Shown piece after piece: positions 15,594 through 24,858 of a stretch of 64,000 nt of DNA. Each line of letters starts with the position of its first letter. The stretch's first letter is position 1. Location: positions 1 through 64,000 of the forward strand of contig DASTFJ010000277.1 of NCBI GenBank assembly GCA_035708745.1, in the 5' to 3' direction. The notes under the pieces are model-generated. The model ran no database searches. It worked only from the letters and a program-made list of their open reading frames with translations, and was not told the DNA's origin. A program made the translations under genes and the position numbers. Source of the DNA: JAMLHN01 sp035708745. Lineage in GTDB: Bacteria > Chloroflexota > Chloroflexia > Thermomicrobiales > UBA6265.

Positions 15594-16610
15594 ATGGTCA
15601 CGCGCGACAGCGAGGCATGGAACGACGCGCTTGCCGCGCTCGATGGTCACCTGCTGCAAACGTGGGAATGGGGATCGTTCAAGCAGGAGCTTGGGTGGCG
15701 ACTGGAGCGTATTGCAGTTGGTGGCACGGACCCGCGCGCGATGGCCCAGGTGCTTTTCCGGCATAAGGGCCCGGTTAGTATCGGCTATATCCCCCGTGGA
15801 CCGGCGGTCGCGGCGGGAGATTACGAAGCAAGCCGCCTGCTTCTGGAAAGCATCGATCAGGCTGCTCGCCGGCATCGCGCGCTCTACGTGATGATCGAAA
15901 CCGACAAACCCGTCGAGGGCTTCACGGCGCATCCGTTTCTTGAGATCGAGCCGGGACCGCCGCATCTGCAACCCGGTCGCACCGTGAAAGTGCCTTTGAT
16001 GGCAGACGAGCCGTTGCTGGCAGGCATGCACCAAAAAACCCGATACAGCGTACGCCTGGCAATGCGCAAGGGCGTCGTCGTCGACCGCCATCGTGGGGAC
16101 GATCGCGTGGCCCTGGACGAGTTCTATGCCATGCTGGCTGAGACCTCCCGTCGCAACGAGTTCGGCGTTCATACCGCCGGCTACTACGCCTCATTCCTTC
16201 GCCATTTCCCGGAACGCGCCATTCTCTTCATCGCCCGCGTCGATGGGCACCCCGCGGCCGGTATCATCGCTGCCACGTTCGGCAGCGATGCGGTCTACAT
16301 GTATGGCGCGTCCGACACCAGGTACCGCTCACTTGGCGCGGCATTCAACCTGCAATTTCAGGCCATGCAATGGGGCCGCGACCTGGGAGCGAAATTCTAT
16401 GATCTTTGGGGAATTCCTGATGAGGACCCACCGAAAGACAACGAGCACCGCGACCACGTGCCTGCTACTAAGGGAGATGACTGGCGTGGACTCTATCGTT
16501 TCAAAACCGGTTTCGGTGGTTCGATTGTCAGCTTTCCCGCGGCGATCCAACGCACATATCACACGCGACTCGCCAGGCTCGCCGGCCGCGTCGTCGGTCG
16601 ATCCCAATGA
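15594..16610 (+). CDS. FemAB-family aminoacyl-tRNA-dependent peptidoglycan ligase
   Basis: 338 residues from the ATG at 15594. A GTG at 15567, directly after the preceding stop, is the alternative. FemAB proteins (two GNAT-like folds) add amino acids from aminoacyl-tRNA to the side chain of the lipid II stem peptide to make the interpeptide bridge. Visible family features are LQTWEWGSFKQELGWRLERI near the N-terminus, HQKTRYSVRLAMRKGV mid-protein, and AAGIIAATFGSDAVYMYGAS followed by NLQFQAMQWGRDLGAKFYDLWG near the C-terminus. The stop overlaps the murE start by 4 bp (ATGA), tying it to muropeptide synthesis. The amino acid transferred is not predictable. Confidence 0.88.
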   Translation: MVTRDSEAWNDALAALDGHLLQTWEWGSFKQELGWRLERIAVGGTDPRAMAQVLFRHKGPVSIGYIPRGPAVAAGDYEASRLLLESIDQAARRHRALYVMIETDKPVEGFTAHPFLEIEPGPPHLQPGRTVKVPLMADEPLLAGMHQKTRYSVRLAMRKGVVVDRHRGDDRVALDEFYAMLAETSRRNEFGVHTAGYYASFLRHFPERAILFIARVDGHPAAGIIAATFGSDAVYMYGASDTRYRSLGAAFNLQFQAMQWGRDLGAKFYDLWGIPDEDPPKDNEHRDHVPATKGDDWRGLYRFKTGFGGSIVSFPAAIQRTYHTRLARLAGRVVGRSQ

Positions 16611-18109
16611 CTTGCTCACTCGCTAATCTCGCCGCCTCCGTCGGAGGCGGCGAGATCGAAGGCGATGGCAACGTCGAGATTTCAGACATTCAATATGATT
16701 CCCGGCTGGTCACGCCCGGCTGCCTGTTCGCCGCACTGCGCGGCGGATATGTCGATGGCCATGATTTCGTCCAGGGCGCCATCGAGCGCGGCGCAGCCGC
16801 CCTCCTGGTCGATCGCGAGCTCGGCCATGCGCTTCCATCCCTGCGCGTCCCTGACACGCGCGCCGCGCTTTCCCCGCTCGCCGCTCGATACTTCGGCCAT
16901 CCATCGAAAAAACTCGGCGTCATCGGCATTACCGGCACGGACGGTAAGACCACGACCAGTTATCTGACCGATGCCATCCTCGGCAGTGCTGGCGCGACGA
17001 CCGGTCTCATTGGCACCGTTTCAGTGAAGATCGCCGACGAGATCGTGCAACACGAAACACGACAGACCACCCCAGAATCGTTGGAGATCCAGCGGTTGCT
17101 CCGCCAGATGGTCGACGCCGGCGTCGAATGGGCCGTACTGGAAGCAACCTCCCACGGTCTCGCCCAACACCGGTTGGACGACGTCGCCTTCGACATTGCC
17201 GCGGTCACCAACATCACGCACGAACACCTCGAATTCCACAAGACGATCGAAAACTATCGCGCGGCCAAAGCGTCGCTGTTCGATCGCGTCTCGGAATCCG
17301 GCGGTCGCGCCGTCGTGAATCTCGACGACGAGGGCGCCCGAGCCGTCATCCCCCACGCCGCCGGAGCGTCGCTACTCACGTACAGCACCAGTTCCGCAGC
17401 CGCAGGTCTTCGGGCCGAGCGGATTCGAATCGGTGTGGGAGGCACCACATTCGGCGTCTGCTACGACGGATCGACGGTTCCCTGCGAAAGCCCCTTGATC
17501 GGCGGGTTCAATGTCGAAAACGCCCTCTGCGCGATCGGCATCGCCATCTCCGCTGGGCTCGAACTCGACCAGATCGCGGCGGGACTCCGCACTGCCCCGC
17601 CCATCCCCGGCCGGATGGAACGTGTCGACGAAGGGCAGCCGTTCTCGGTTATCGTCGATTACGCCCATACCCCCGATTCACTGCAAAAACTCCTCACGTT
17701 GCTGCGCCAGCTCAGTCCCAAAAGCCGGATCATTGCCGTCAGCGGCAGCGCCGGGGAACGCGATGTCCCCAAGCGAGCACTTCAGGGTGCGGTCTCCGCA
17801 CGCTTGGCGGATTTCAGCATCTTCACAACCGAAGACCCGCGCTTCGAAGACGCCGCCGCGATCATCGACCAAATTGCCGAGGGAGCAGCCGGAACCGGCG
17901 CCCGCTCTGGCAGGGACTACTCGACCGTCGTCGATCGAACCGAGGCAATCGCCGCCGCCATCGATCGCGCCCAGCCCGGCGACATCGTGCTGTTGGCCGG
18001 CAAGGGCCACGAGCGATCGATCATCTGGGGGTCCGACAAGCTCTCCTGGAACGAGCCAGAAATTGCGCGATGTCTTCTGCGCGAGCGCGGTTACTCGCGC
18101 GAGGCCTGA
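16607..18109 (+). CDS. murE: UDP-N-acetylmuramoyl-tripeptide synthetase (MurE)
   Basis: 500 residues. It adds the third, diamino acid residue to UDP-MurNAc-L-Ala-D-Glu in the cytosol. The domains are an N-terminal uridine-binding domain (1-100), a central ATPase with GITGTDGKTTTS near residue 107, TTPESLEIQRLLRQM and ATSHGLAQHRL, and a C-terminal domain from about 345. The specificity motif that reads DNPR in diaminopimelate-adding enzymes is E409-D410-P411-R412 here. That suggests a different diamino acid, such as ornithine or lysine. The translational overlap with the FemAB gene supports a bridged peptidoglycan. The 3' end overlaps the convergent aspS by 19 bp. Confidence 0.93.
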   Translation: MTCSLANLAASVGGGEIEGDGNVEISDIQYDSRLVTPGCLFAALRGGYVDGHDFVQGAIERGAAALLVDRELGHALPSLRVPDTRAALSPLAARYFGHPSKKLGVIGITGTDGKTTTSYLTDAILGSAGATTGLIGTVSVKIADEIVQHETRQTTPESLEIQRLLRQMVDAGVEWAVLEATSHGLAQHRLDDVAFDIAAVTNITHEHLEFHKTIENYRAAKASLFDRVSESGGRAVVNLDDEGARAVIPHAAGASLLTYSTSSAAAGLRAERIRIGVGGTTFGVCYDGSTVPCESPLIGGFNVENALCAIGIAISAGLELDQIAAGLRTAPPIPGRMERVDEGQPFSVIVDYAHTPDSLQKLLTLLRQLSPKSRIIAVSGSAGERDVPKRALQGAVSARLADFSIFTTEDPRFEDAAAIIDQIAEGAAGTGARSGRDYSTVVDRTEAIAAAIDRAQPGDIVLLAGKGHERSIIWGSDKLSWNEPEIARCLLRERGYSREA

Positions 18110-19914
18110 ACCGAGTCGTCCTGCTTCGGCCGCAAAGCCAATCCCACGTCGACCAGCTGCTGTTCCTCGATGGGGGAGGGGGCCTCGAACATCAAATCGA
18201 TTCCACGCTGGTTTTTTGGAAACGCCATCACTTCCCGAATGTTGTTCTCATCCGCCGCGAACATCACCCAGCGGTCGATCCCCATGGCGATCCCGCCATG
18301 GGGAGGCGCGCCGTATTCGAGCGCATCGAGAATCGCGCCGAATCGCTCCTGCTGTGCCTCGGGCGCATGTCCCATCATCTCGAAGATCATCGCCTGATCC
18401 GCGCGCGTATGCATCCGCACCGACCCGCCACCGATCTCGAAACCGTTGAGCGTCAAGTCGTATTGCTTCGCGCGAACCGCCCCTGGATCGGTCTGCAACA
18501 GCGGCCTGTCTTCCTCCAGGAATCCCGAAAATGGATTGTGTGTCGCATCCCAACGCTGGCCTTCGTCATCCCATTCGAGCAGCGGAAACTCATAGATCCA
18601 CAGATAGTGAAATTCATTCGAGTCGGCCAATCCCAATACCGCTCCGAAATGATTGCGCAGCGCAGAAAGCGACTTGGAGACGACATCGACGGCGTCGGCC
18701 ACGATCAGCACCAGGTCGCTGTCTCCGGCGCCAATTTCGGTGGTTACCGCCGCTAGCTCTGCTTCGGTCAGAAATTTCGCGATGGGAGACTTGACGTCCC
18801 CGCCGTGCAGCGCAAATGTCGCCAGGCCCTTCGCGCCGTTCGCTTTCGCAATCTCGGTAACTTCGTCGATCTGCCGGCGGGTGTAGTCTGCACAACCTGG
18901 CACCACGATTGCCTTGATGACCCCGCCGTTCTCGATCACGCCGGCGAAAGCCTTGAACTCGGTGCCACGCAGTGCCTCGGTCACATTCTGGAATTCGAGC
19001 CCGAAGCGCAGGTCGGGCCGGTCATTACCGTATTTGGCCATCGCCTCGGCGTACGTCATTCGTGTGAACGGCTTTGCCGCCAATCGCTTGTCGGTAAACG
19101 TCTCGGTCAGCTCGATGAACAGCTGCTCGATGAGTCCCATCACCTCCTCTTCGGTCGGGAAAGACATCTCGATATCGAGCTGGGTGAACTCCGGTTGCCG
19201 GTCGGCTCGTTGCGCCTCGTCCCGAAAGCAACGGGCGATCTGAAAATAACGATCGAGCCCGGCTACCATCAAAAGTTGCTTGAGCTGCTGCGGCGACTGC
19301 GGCAACGCATAGAACTCACCTGGAAAACCGCTGGACGGAACGATGAAATCGCGCGCTCCCTCGGGCGTGCTTTTGATCAGCAGCGGCGTCTCCACCTCGA
19401 CGAACCCGCGATCATCGAGATAGTCGCGCATGTATTTCACGATCTGATGTCGCAAGATCACATTGCGCTGCATACGCTCGCGACGCAAATCGAGATAGCG
19501 GTACTTCAGCCGCAGTGATTCGTCGACCTCGCTGTCCTCGTTGATATAGAACGGTGGATTCAGCGACATATTGAGCACCTTGAGTTCATGGACCTCGATC
19601 TCGATATCTCCGGTAGTCAGCCGTGGATTTTTCGTTCCTTCCGGCCGCTCGCGGACGATTCCAGTGACCTCCAGCACGTATTCGTTTCGCACGTCGCTGG
19701 CTGCCGCGTGCGCCCCCGGTGCGACCTCCGGATTGAAAACGATCTGCGTCAAACCGTACCGATCCCGCAAATCGATGAAGATCAACCCGCCCATATCGCG
19801 CCGCCGGTTCACCCACCCCCGCAGCACGACGTTCTCGCCGGCATTTTCGGCCCGCAAAGAGCCGCAGGTAAGTCTTCCGGTAACAGCTGGATCGACATCG
19901 CGAAACGTTGACAC
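18091..19914 (-). CDS. aspS: Aspartyl-tRNA synthetase
   Basis: 607 residues from the GTG at 19914 (VSTFRDVDP), which has GAAGGG upstream. The open frame extends 59 codons further but into the mazG 3' end. It charges tRNA-Asp, or tRNA-Asp and tRNA-Asn if non-discriminating, which is not decided here. It contains an N-terminal OB anticodon-binding domain (VLRGWVNRRRDMGGLIFIDLRDRYG), class II motif 2 (CFRDEAQRADRQPEFTQLD), the bacterial GAD insert (about 300-420), and motif 3 GGIAMGIDRW near the end. It is third in a lepA-mazG-aspS unit. Confidence 0.95.
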   Translation of the reverse strand: MSTFRDVDPAVTGRLTCGSLRAENAGENVVLRGWVNRRRDMGGLIFIDLRDRYGLTQIVFNPEVAPGAHAAASDVRNEYVLEVTGIVRERPEGTKNPRLTTGDIEIEVHELKVLNMSLNPPFYINEDSEVDESLRLKYRYLDLRRERMQRNVILRHQIVKYMRDYLDDRGFVEVETPLLIKSTPEGARDFIVPSSGFPGEFYALPQSPQQLKQLLMVAGLDRYFQIARCFRDEAQRADRQPEFTQLDIEMSFPTEEEVMGLIEQLFIELTETFTDKRLAAKPFTRMTYAEAMAKYGNDRPDLRFGLEFQNVTEALRGTEFKAFAGVIENGGVIKAIVVPGCADYTRRQIDEVTEIAKANGAKGLATFALHGGDVKSPIAKFLTEAELAAVTTEIGAGDSDLVLIVADAVDVVSKSLSALRNHFGAVLGLADSNEFHYLWIYEFPLLEWDDEGQRWDATHNPFSGFLEEDRPLLQTDPGAVRAKQYDLTLNGFEIGGGSVRMHTRADQAMIFEMMGHAPEAQQERFGAILDALEYGAPPHGGIAMGIDRWVMFAADENNIREVMAFPKNQRGIDLMFEAPSPIEEQQLVDVGLALRPKQDDSVQASRE

Positions 19915-19948
19915 GCGCTTCCCTTCTGATGAGTTCGTTTTGGTTGGC

Positions 19949-20794
19949 TCAGGTCGTCGAATATTTGCGGTCGAGCGCCGCTTGCAGCTCCGCCTCAGGA
20001 TCGCGCCCAGCGGCATACATCGACTCGATGAGTTCGAGGAGCTCATCTCCGTTTTCTGGCAGAGTCGCAATCGACATCGACGCCGGTTCATCTTCGAGCA
20101 TCGCGGCTAGTTTCGCGATCCCCGGCATCGACCTCGGCAGGCGATCATACTTGGTCCGCGGTTTGGCTGTTTCTCCTCGCTCCTCACGCTTCACTCGCTG
20201 CCATGTCGAAAGCACCGCTTCGGGCGTGTCCGCCGCGTCGTCGCCGAACACATGCGGATGGCGGCGGATCAGCTTGCGATTCACCAGCTCGTACACGTCC
20301 TCGATCGTGAAATCGCCGCGCTCTTCCCCGATCTGCGTCAGCAAGGCGACGATCAGCAGCAGATCGCCCAGCTCTCCCGCCAGCTCGGCGGGATCGGCGT
20401 CCTCGATCGCGTCGACCACTTCGTACGCTTCTTCGACCACTTTCGGCGCGAGCGATCGCCAGTCCTGCGCGCGGTCCCAGGGACAGCCATTGGGTGAACG
20501 CAGATAGGCGATGATCGTATGAAGACGCTGCGCGCTACGCCACGTTTCATCCGGAGCCAGCGGCGCCACGTCGATTTCCAGCGAACTGTCGTCGCTCATG
20601 CGAGCGGTAACGTTTTCGTAGTGTCCGTAGACGCGCTCCAGCAGCGTCATGACTGCCGGAATGTCGCGCTCCTCGAGTCCAACAACCCGCGTGCGCCGAT
20701 CTGGTGCGACGTCGAGCAGCGGGCCGCTGAACGGCGCTTTGTCGATGCGCTGCAGCAATTGCTCTGCCGCGATGATCTGGACGGATTCGGTCAC
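19949..20794 (-). CDS. mazG: MazG-type nucleoside triphosphate pyrophosphohydrolase
   Basis: 281 residues. It hydrolyses (d)NTPs to monophosphates, a house-cleaning or stringent-response role. The MazG domain starts near residue 85 (LRSPNGCPWDRAQDWRSLAPKVVEEAYEVVDAI) with the metal-binding EExxE..ExxD pattern (EEAYE, then ELAGELGDLLLIV). The NRKLIRRHPHVFGD signature follows. The first 75 residues resemble a shortened remnant of the tetrapyrrole-methylase-like domain fused to MazG in Bacillus YabN, though too short to be active (inference). It starts 6 bp after lepA ends and precedes aspS by 34 bp. Confidence 0.88.
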   Translation of the reverse strand: MTESVQIIAAEQLLQRIDKAPFSGPLLDVAPDRRTRVVGLEERDIPAVMTLLERVYGHYENVTARMSDDSSLEIDVAPLAPDETWRSAQRLHTIIAYLRSPNGCPWDRAQDWRSLAPKVVEEAYEVVDAIEDADPAELAGELGDLLLIVALLTQIGEERGDFTIEDVYELVNRKLIRRHPHVFGDDAADTPEAVLSTWQRVKREERGETAKPRTKYDRLPRSMPGIAKLAAMLEDEPASMSIATLPENGDELLELIESMYAAGRDPEAELQAALDRKYSTT

Positions 20795-20800
20795 GGATGC

Positions 20801-22669
20801 TTAGCTCTTAGAGTTCTGCGCGCTGTCGTTCAGGCTCAAAACGGCCATGAACGCTTCCTGCGGTATTTCGACGCTGCCCACCATCTTCATGCGCGCCTTG
20901 CCTTCCTTCTGCTTTTCCAGCAGCTTGCGCTTGCGGGTGATATCACCGCCATAGCACTTGGCAAGCACGTTCTTGCGCATCGCCTTGACCGTTTCGCGCG
21001 CCACGATCCGGCTGCCGATCGAGGCCTGTATTGGCACATCGAACATCTGCCGCGGAATCAATCGCCGGAGCGCATTGACCAGCTCTCGCCCGCGCGAATA
21101 CGCCTCGTCCCGGTGCGTGATGGTTGACAGCGCATCGACCGCCACGCCGTTTACCAGCACATCGAGCTTGACCAGATCGGCCGGCAGCAGCGCATCGAAG
21201 GTGTAGTCGAGCGAGGCGTAACCCTGCGTCCGGCTCTTGAGCTGGTCGTAGAAGTCGATGATGACTTCACCGAGCGGCATCTGAAAATTGAGCTGCACCC
21301 GGTCCTCATCGAGATAGGTCATTTCTTTGAACGTACCGCGCCGGGTAGTCACCAGTTCCATCACATTGCCGATATAGCGCGCCGGCACGATGATCGTCAG
21401 ATTCATCCACGGCTCGCGGATCTCGTCGATCGTGCCGGGGTCGGGGAGATCGGACGGGTTGTCGATGACCCGAATCTCGCCACTATGCATGCGCACTTCG
21501 TATTCCACACTTGGCGCGGTCGTCAGCAGGTCGAGGTTGTATTCTCGCTCCAGCCGTTCCTGCACGATTTCCATATGGAGCAAGCCCAGGAACCCCGCGC
21601 GGAACCCAAATCCCAGCGCCGCCGAGGATTCCGGCTCGTAGACCAGCGAACCGTCATTCAGGCTCAACCGGTCGAGCGCATCCCGAAGCATCGGGTATTC
21701 CTCGCTATCGACCGGGTAGAGTCCTGCGTAGACCATCGGTTTTGCTGGACGGTATCCTGGCACCGGACCGAGAGCGGGTGTGAGCGCGCTCGTCACGGTG
21801 TCGCCGACCTGTAGATCCTTCACGACCTTCAGACCCGTGGCGATATAGCCAACCTCACCGCAGGAAAGACGCTCGACCGGCACCATCTGGGGAGAGAAGA
21901 ACCCCAACTCCAGCACCTCGGATTCCTTACCGGTCGACATCAACCGGATGCGCTCGTCTTCCCCGATCGACCCATCGACCATCTTCACATAAGCGATCAC
22001 ACCCTTGTAGGCGTCGTAATGGGAATCGAAAATGAGTCCGCGCGCCGGCGCATCCGGATTGCCAGACGGCGGCGGCATGTGCGCGACGATCGAATCGAGC
22101 ACGTCCCGAATACCTACACCGGTTTTCGCCGAAGCCTCGACGACCTCATCGTGGAGTAGGCCGATGACATTCTCCACCTCGTGACGCACCGCTTCCGGGT
22201 TGGCTCCCGGCAAATCGATCTTGTTGATGACGGCGATGATCGCCAGATTTTGTTCGAGCGCCAGATACACATTCGCCAGGGTCTGCGCTTCGATCCCCTG
22301 GCTGGCATCGACGACCAGCAGTGCGCCTTCGCACGCGGCCAGTGACCGGCTGACTTCATATGAGAAGTCGACATGCCCCGGTGTATCGATCAAATTCAGC
22401 TGATAGGGGAGCCCATCGGACGCCGTGTACTGCATGCGCACCGCACGGGCCTTGATCGTGATGCCCTTTTCCCGCTCGAGATCCATGGTGTCGAGAACTT
22501 GTTGCACCATCTGGCGCGATTCGACGGTCCCAGTGAATTCGAGCAGGCGATCGGCGAGCGTGGACTTGCCATGGTCGATATGCGCGATGATGCTGAAATT
22601 CCGGATCCGCTCCAGCGGAACCCGGGCAGCGCGAACCGTCCCAACCAGGAGCGAGGCATCGACCGACAT
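20801..22669 (-). CDS. lepA: Elongation factor 4 (LepA)
   Basis: 622 residues, a ribosome-associated GTPase that back-translocates or aids 30S biogenesis. The G-domain shows AHIDHGKSTLADRL, DTPGHVDF and NKIDLPGA. Domain II, the EF-G-like domains III and V, and the LepA-specific C-terminal domain (QMFDVPIQASIGSRIVARE, AKCYGGDITRKRKLLEKQKEGK) follow. The ATG at 22669 sits only 7 nt from a TATAAT -10 element and lacks a Shine-Dalgarno sequence, so the message may be leaderless. It is first in a lepA-mazG-aspS operon. Confidence 0.96.
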   Translation of the reverse strand: MSVDASLLVGTVRAARVPLERIRNFSIIAHIDHGKSTLADRLLEFTGTVESRQMVQQVLDTMDLEREKGITIKARAVRMQYTASDGLPYQLNLIDTPGHVDFSYEVSRSLAACEGALLVVDASQGIEAQTLANVYLALEQNLAIIAVINKIDLPGANPEAVRHEVENVIGLLHDEVVEASAKTGVGIRDVLDSIVAHMPPPSGNPDAPARGLIFDSHYDAYKGVIAYVKMVDGSIGEDERIRLMSTGKESEVLELGFFSPQMVPVERLSCGEVGYIATGLKVVKDLQVGDTVTSALTPALGPVPGYRPAKPMVYAGLYPVDSEEYPMLRDALDRLSLNDGSLVYEPESSAALGFGFRAGFLGLLHMEIVQERLEREYNLDLLTTAPSVEYEVRMHSGEIRVIDNPSDLPDPGTIDEIREPWMNLTIIVPARYIGNVMELVTTRRGTFKEMTYLDEDRVQLNFQMPLGEVIIDFYDQLKSRTQGYASLDYTFDALLPADLVKLDVLVNGVAVDALSTITHRDEAYSRGRELVNALRRLIPRQMFDVPIQASIGSRIVARETVKAMRKNVLAKCYGGDITRKRKLLEKQKEGKARMKMVGSVEIPQEAFMAVLSLNDSAQNSKS

Positions 22670-22676
22670 AGCCAGG

Positions 22677-22704
22677 ATTATAGTCGACTAGCCGGGATAG
22701 CCAA
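22677..22704 (-). promoter_or_regulatory. lepA promoter (predicted leaderless transcript)
   Basis: TTGGCT (22699-22704), 16 nt, perfect TATAAT (22677-22682) on the minus strand. Only 7 nt separate the -10 box from the lepA ATG. Confidence 0.7.
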
Positions 22705-22710
22705 ATTTAC

Positions 22711-24399
22711 TCAACCGATCCTGACCAGCCGTCGAACCCGGCTACGCGCCCGCCCCATTCCATTGCGCGCTTCGGGCACACCAAGCAGCCACGCGGCCAG
22801 GAAATACGCCGCCGCACATGCGCCAATCGCGATGGAGAGCAATCCCAGTTGCACCAGTCGGGTCGCGGAGTCGCCGCTCGTCACCTCATCGAGCTTCGGC
22901 GCTACCAGCTCAGCCACCAGCGCCATGATGCCGGTCGCCATCACGATTTTCGCCAGCCACACCCCGAACCCGGGATCGAGATCGCCAATACGGCGTCGCA
23001 GGATCACCACCAGGATCAATGCCTCGACAAAGGTGCTCAGGCTCAATGCCAGCGCCAGCCCGACATGCCCCATCGAATCCAACAGCGCCTTGCTCAGCAC
23101 GATATTGAGCACGATGATGAAGATACCCGCGGCCACCGGCGTGACCGTGTCCTTCATGGCATAGAAAGTCCGCGCCAGCACCTCCACCAGCCCATACCAG
23201 ACCAGCCCCAGCGCCAGAAACGCCAACGGCTCCGATGCCAGGATCGTCGAATTGGCCGTGAAATTCCCGCTTTGGAAGATCGTCTGAAACAGCGAGGTTC
23301 GAAATTCGAACAAACCGATCGATGCCGGCACGAGCAGGAAGAGCAGAGGGTGCAAACCGCGTTGCAGGGTGCGCCGGAAGCCGGCGATATCGCCCAGCTC
23401 GAACTGCGCGGCCATCGTCGGAAACACCACGGTGCCGATACTCAACGCCAGCACCCCGTTTGGCAACATCAACATCTGCCAGGCGTAGTTCAGTGCCGAC
23501 ACACTTCCTTCGCCAGTTTGCGATGCGAAATGATTTACCGCCACGAAGTTGATTTGAAACGCCGCCTGACCGATCACCCGCGGCATGAGCAAAACACCGA
23601 CCTCAGCCAGACCGGCGACATTCCGCGACAACGTTGGACGGAATGTCAACCCTGTCCGAATGACGCCCGGAATCTGAATCCCGACATGCAGTGCCGCGCC
23701 GATCAGCACCCCGATCGTGACTCCTTCGATGCCATATCGCGGGGCCAGAAAGAGGGCTGCCAGGACAATCGCAAGGTTGTACACGACCGGCGCGAGCGCA
23801 GGCAGCGTGAACTTGAGATGCGTTTCCAGGATGCCCTTGGCCGCAATGCCCATTCCAAGCAACAGCGGCGACAACAACAGCATCCGCATAGTCTTGATCG
23901 CCAGATCCATCGCGTCCGGCGGCAAATCCGGTGCCACCACATAGCGCATCAATGGGCCTGCAAAAACGAAGGTGATCGCGCCGAGCAAGATCGTCGCCAG
24001 CGCGGTCCAGGTAATCACCGCCGAAGCAAGGCGGTCGGCCGCGTCTTTCTCGTTGCGCGCCAGAAACCCACCGAAGACCGGAATGAATGCGGCCCCAAAT
24101 GCGCCCGACATAATGACCAGAAAGAGAAGATCGGGAATACGAAACGCGCTGACGTACGCGTCGTAATCGCTGGAGGTTCCGAACCGGTTCGCCAGGATGA
24201 TCTCGCGCAACAGACCGAGCACGCGGCTCGCCATGAACGCGATGCCGATAATGATCGCGCTGCGCGCCATCGAGGTGCTGGCTGGCGTCACTTCGCCCGC
24301 GGTGTAGATATCGCCTTCGCCGAACGAGAACTCGTCGATCGGGTCGTCCACAAAGTCATCGATCCACGTCGCTGGTTTGGCGTTGCTGCGGGGCGCCAC
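22711..24399 (-). CDS. murJ: Lipid II flippase MurJ (MviN)
   Basis: 562 residues with about 14 transmembrane helices. It flips lipid II across the cytoplasmic membrane for peptidoglycan synthesis. A soluble acidic N-terminus of about 45 residues (WIDDFVDDPIDEFSFGEGD) precedes the MOP-superfamily core, longer than in E. coli. Family blocks are GIAFMASRVLGLLREIILANRFG, DYDAYVSAFRIPDLLF, MSGAFGAAFIPVF and RTFYAMKDTVTPV. The ATG at 24399 overlaps the region of the divergent rpsT promoter. It is separated from lepA by 41 bp that contain the lepA promoter. Confidence 0.93.
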   Translation of the reverse strand: MAPRSNAKPATWIDDFVDDPIDEFSFGEGDIYTAGEVTPASTSMARSAIIIGIAFMASRVLGLLREIILANRFGTSSDYDAYVSAFRIPDLLFLVIMSGAFGAAFIPVFGGFLARNEKDAADRLASAVITWTALATILLGAITFVFAGPLMRYVVAPDLPPDAMDLAIKTMRMLLLSPLLLGMGIAAKGILETHLKFTLPALAPVVYNLAIVLAALFLAPRYGIEGVTIGVLIGAALHVGIQIPGVIRTGLTFRPTLSRNVAGLAEVGVLLMPRVIGQAAFQINFVAVNHFASQTGEGSVSALNYAWQMLMLPNGVLALSIGTVVFPTMAAQFELGDIAGFRRTLQRGLHPLLFLLVPASIGLFEFRTSLFQTIFQSGNFTANSTILASEPLAFLALGLVWYGLVEVLARTFYAMKDTVTPVAAGIFIIVLNIVLSKALLDSMGHVGLALALSLSTFVEALILVVILRRRIGDLDPGFGVWLAKIVMATGIMALVAELVAPKLDEVTSGDSATRLVQLGLLSIAIGACAAAYFLAAWLLGVPEARNGMGRARSRVRRLVRIG

Positions 24400-24412
24400 T
24401 GTTTGTTACTAT
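24383..24412 (+). promoter_or_regulatory. Candidate rpsT promoter
   Basis: TTGCTG (24383-24388), 18 nt, TACTAT (24407-24412). It overlaps the divergent murJ start codon. A leader of about 85 nt would result. Confidence 0.4.
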
Positions 24413-24505
24413 TGCCCTTCTGCGACGCGATGAGCGGGCGCAGCTTCGTGGTGTCGAATTGCTGCGAGGCTCATGGATTTCTGACTCGATAGAGGTGATT
24501 CGAAA

Positions 24506-24775
24506 TTGGCGAATAACAAGTCGGCTGAGAAGCGTATCAGGGTTAACGAGCAAAAGCGACTCCGCAATCGTCCCTATCGCACCGAAGCTCGGACCTACGT
24601 GAAAAAGGCCGAGCTTGCGATTCGACAGGGCGACGCAGACCTTGCCGCCGGTGCAGTGGGCGATGCCATCAGCACGCTCGACCGCGTCGCGAACCGCGGC
24701 GTCATCCACCCGAATAACGCGGCGCGGCGCAAGTCCCGCCTCATGAAGAAGTACAACATCCTCATCGCGAGCTAA
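24506..24775 (+). CDS. rpsT: Ribosomal protein S20
   Basis: 89 residues, the standard length. It is a primary 16S rRNA-binding protein at the base of the 30S body. The sequence is basic and three-helical: ANNKSAEKRIRVNEQKRLRN at the start and VIHPNNAARRKSRLMKKYN at the end. Translation starts at TTG (24506), behind AGAGGTGAT. A rare UUG start is also used by E. coli rpsT, where it takes part in autoregulation by S20. It is a single-gene unit with its own terminator. Confidence 0.96.
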   Translation: MANNKSAEKRIRVNEQKRLRNRPYRTEARTYVKKAELAIRQGDADLAAGAVGDAISTLDRVANRGVIHPNNAARRKSRLMKKYNILIAS

Positions 24776-24776
24776 T

Positions 24777-24810
24777 CGTCATCCCGAACTGAGTCGAGGG
24801 GCCTCTCTCG
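24777..24810 (+). repeat. Dispersed GTCATNCCGAA repeat, copy A
   Basis: cgtcatcccgaactgagtcg and the following 14 bases match two other intergenic copies (29881-29914 and 40051-40090) over about 30 bp. It lies directly after rpsT. Confidence 0.55.
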
Positions 24811-24858
24811 TGCTCGCACAGATGACTAGTCGCGCTTGTGGCGATCAAGACAAAGAAC

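Noticed and set aside
22849..24492. 547-codon plus-strand open frame opposite murJ
   Set aside because: Composition (His/Arg/Gln-rich, no hydrophobic core) is that of a shadow frame of the clearly conserved murJ.
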